From Telmatobacter sp. DSM 110680 (GTDB lineage: Bacteria > Acidobacteriota > Terriglobia > Terriglobales > Acidobacteriaceae): DNA of 64,000 nt. Below the pieces are notes generated by a model. The model had not been told where the DNA came from. It did not search any database and saw nothing but the letters and a program-made list of their open reading frames with translations. How positions within the stretch are numbered: position 1 is the stretch's first letter; the number at the start of each line of letters is the position of its first letter. The translations under genes were made by a program, and so were the position numbers. This document shows, piece after piece, positions 62,985-64,000 of this stretch. Where the stretch lies: contig NZ_CP121196.1 in the NCBI RefSeq assembly GCF_039994875.1, positions 1,922,001 through 1,986,000 of the forward strand, written 5' to 3'.

Positions 62985-63728
62985 ATGAAACCCGCAGAAA
63001 ACACTAGCTTCTTTCGTCCAGCAGATCGCAAACCAGACCAGCTTCGCCCTTTGACGCTTACGCCGGGCTATGTGCAGACTGCGGAGGGCTCGGTACTGGT
63101 GACACTGGGCAACACGCGGGTGCTGACCAACGCGACGATTGAGCAGGGTGTTCCGGGATGGCTGCGTAACTCTGGGCGGGGGTGGGTGACAGCGGAGTAC
63201 GCCATGCTGCCGCGGTCGACGGTGACGCGGACGCCACGGGAGAGCGAGCGGGGGAAGATCGGCGGACGAACGCATGAGATTCAGCGCCTGATCGGACGGA
63301 GCTTGCGGGGTGTGGTGGACATGCACGCGCTGGGCGAGCGAACGGTCATTCTGGATTGCGATGTGATCCAGGCCGACGGGGGCACGCGGACGGCAGCGAT
63401 CACGGGGGCCGCAGTTGCGCTGGCGATTGCTCTGAATGCGCTGGTGAAGGCGGGAACGCTGAAGCAGTCACCGATGAAGCAGCTTGTTGCGGCTACTTCT
63501 GTCGGTATCGTCGGCGAAGTGCCGCTGCTTGATCTCTGCTACGAAGAGGACTCACAGGCCGAGGTCGATATGAACATCGTGATGACGGCCGAGGGCGGAC
63601 TGGTGGAGACACAGGCTACGGCAGAAAAGGGGAGCTACTCGCGCAGCGATTTAAATGGACTGATCGATCTGGCGGAAGCGGGGCTCAAGGAGATCTTTGC
63701 GGTTCAGCGAGCGGTTCTTCAGGGCTGA
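62985..63728 (+). CDS. rph: Ribonuclease PH
   Basis: 247 residues from ATG 62985; the upstream in-frame start adds 18 unconserved residues. Signatures: [60 protein letters not shown] and [19 protein letters not shown] with the catalytic Asp residues. It trims tRNA 3' ends by phosphorolysis. Monocistronic here; rdgB, its frequent partner, is not adjacent. Confidence 0.96.
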   Translation: MKPAENTSFFRPADRKPDQLRPLTLTPGYVQTAEGSVLVTLGNTRVLTNATIEQGVPGWLRNSGRGWVTAEYAMLPRSTVTRTPRESERGKIGGRTHEIQRLIGRSLRGVVDMHALGERTVILDCDVIQADGGTRTAAITGAAVALAIALNALVKAGTLKQSPMKQLVAATSVGIVGEVPLLDLCYEEDSQAEVDMNIVMTAEGGLVETQATAEKGSYSRSDLNGLIDLAEAGLKEIFAVQRAVLQG

Positions 63729-63752
63729 GTTCACCGGCTGCGCGGTGAACTC
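63727..63752. terminator. Hairpin overlapping the rph stop codon
   Basis: GAGTTCACCG (63727-63736) and CGGTGAACTC (63743-63752) form a perfect 10-bp stem with a 6-nt loop between convergent genes. No T-run on either side, so termination would be weak or factor-dependent. Confidence 0.45.
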
Positions 63753-63787
63753 GCCTCATATCGATCAGTAACTTCGTGGCGTTGCCA

Positions 63788-64000
63788 TCAGGGCACGATC
63801 GGCAGTTCAATTGCGCTGGCGTGGTCGGGCGAGTGGTAGATGCGCTGCGTTGCCTTCTGAAAGTCGCTGGGCTTGGCCCAGAAGATGTTCTCCACGAAGG
63901 TCTGCGGATTGCGGTCGTAGAGCGGGAACCAACTCGACTGCACCTGCACCATGATGCGGTGGCCGGGAAGAAAGACATGGTTCGTGGGTGGCAGCGGGAA
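63788..64000 (-). CDS. CocE/NonD family hydrolase, C-terminal fragment (cut by window edge)
   Basis: The minus-strand frame is open from the window edge to TGA at 63788-63790, giving the last 70 residues. It has no start inside the window. The segment HRIMVQVQSSWFPLYDRNPQ followed by TFVENIFWAKPSDF and QKATQRIYHSP matches the C-terminal jelly-roll (PepX_C) domain of CocE/NonD or X-Pro dipeptidyl-peptidase-like hydrolases. The catalytic alpha/beta-hydrolase domain lies outside. Convergent with rph. Confidence 0.75.
   Translation of the reverse strand, partial: FPLPPTNHVFLPGHRIMVQVQSSWFPLYDRNPQTFVENIFWAKPSDFQKATQRIYHSPDHASAIELPIVP

Noticed and set aside
1..64000. Mobile elements, prophage, CRISPR arrays or defence systems
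   Set aside because: No transposase, integrase, terminal inverted repeats, regularly spaced repeats or Cas/restriction genes were recognised. The EVE protein alone is not evidence for a defence island.

Overview
The window reads as a chromosomal segment of an acidobacterium, most likely class Terriglobia (subdivision 1). This rests on gene content: a 1331-residue carboxypeptidase-regulatory-domain/TonB-type outer-membrane receptor, a fused MFS/spermidine-synthase-like protein, a long S41 protease next to a SurA-like isomerase, menaquinone-type UbiE/MenG, and ClpC together with LolD. No gene is diagnostic alone. I see no insertion sequence, phage gene, tRNA, rRNA or CRISPR array. Both window edges cut genes: an isoaspartyl peptidase at the left and a CocE/NonD-type hydrolase at the right.

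Layout. 0-7.4 kb: an endonuclease III-like protein, a DinB-like protein, a secreted S41 protease divergent from a SurA-like isomerase, a GNAT acetyltransferase, a YhaM-like nuclease and an EVE protein. 8-12 kb: aroC-def-fmt-rsmB. 12-15.6 kb (minus): small membrane protein, OsmC, PASTA protein, MFS exporter, UPF0303 protein. 15.6-19.3 kb (minus): aroB, small CxxC protein, menG, and a CDF transporter with an unusually long cytosolic tail. 19.3-23 kb: an Hsp70-like ATPase, a degenerate receiver and nadB. 23.3-25.9 kb: two tandem secreted paralogs of unknown function. 25.9-29.9 kb: the large receptor.

30-51 kb is a nucleobase-catabolism island. A minus-strand run (42950 down to 32966) encodes allantoinase, allantoate amidohydrolase, ureidoglycine aminohydrolase, ureidoglycolate amidohydrolase, a three-subunit xanthine dehydrogenase, OHCU decarboxylase, hydroxyisourate hydrolase and uricase. 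mocA (Mo cofactor) converges on its end and guanine deaminase diverges from its start. Together these predict guanine to glyoxylate, CO2 and ammonia by the plant-type ureide route. A plus-strand run (43600-48757) encodes the reductive uracil/thymine pathway: beta-ureidopropionase-like amidohydrolase, PreT, PreA and dihydropyrimidinase. An NCS1 permease follows, and a class III aminotransferase at 55.9 kb could take the resulting beta-alanine. An APC permease at 31-32 kb is frameshifted. I find no transcription factor gene inside the island.

51-57 kb: an outer-membrane protein, lolD, clpC and the aminotransferase. 57-62.7 kb (minus): a sensorless histidine kinase and its NtrC-type regulator, both out of frame as given, then a receiver protein with a degenerate kinase-dimerization-like tail, then the MFS/spermidine-synthase fusion. 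The window ends with rph and the truncated hydrolase. The items most worth a second look are the complete ureide pathway, the co-disrupted two-component pair, the tandem secreted paralogs, the CDF protein with three tandem C-terminal domains, and an endonuclease III homologue lacking both catalytic residues.
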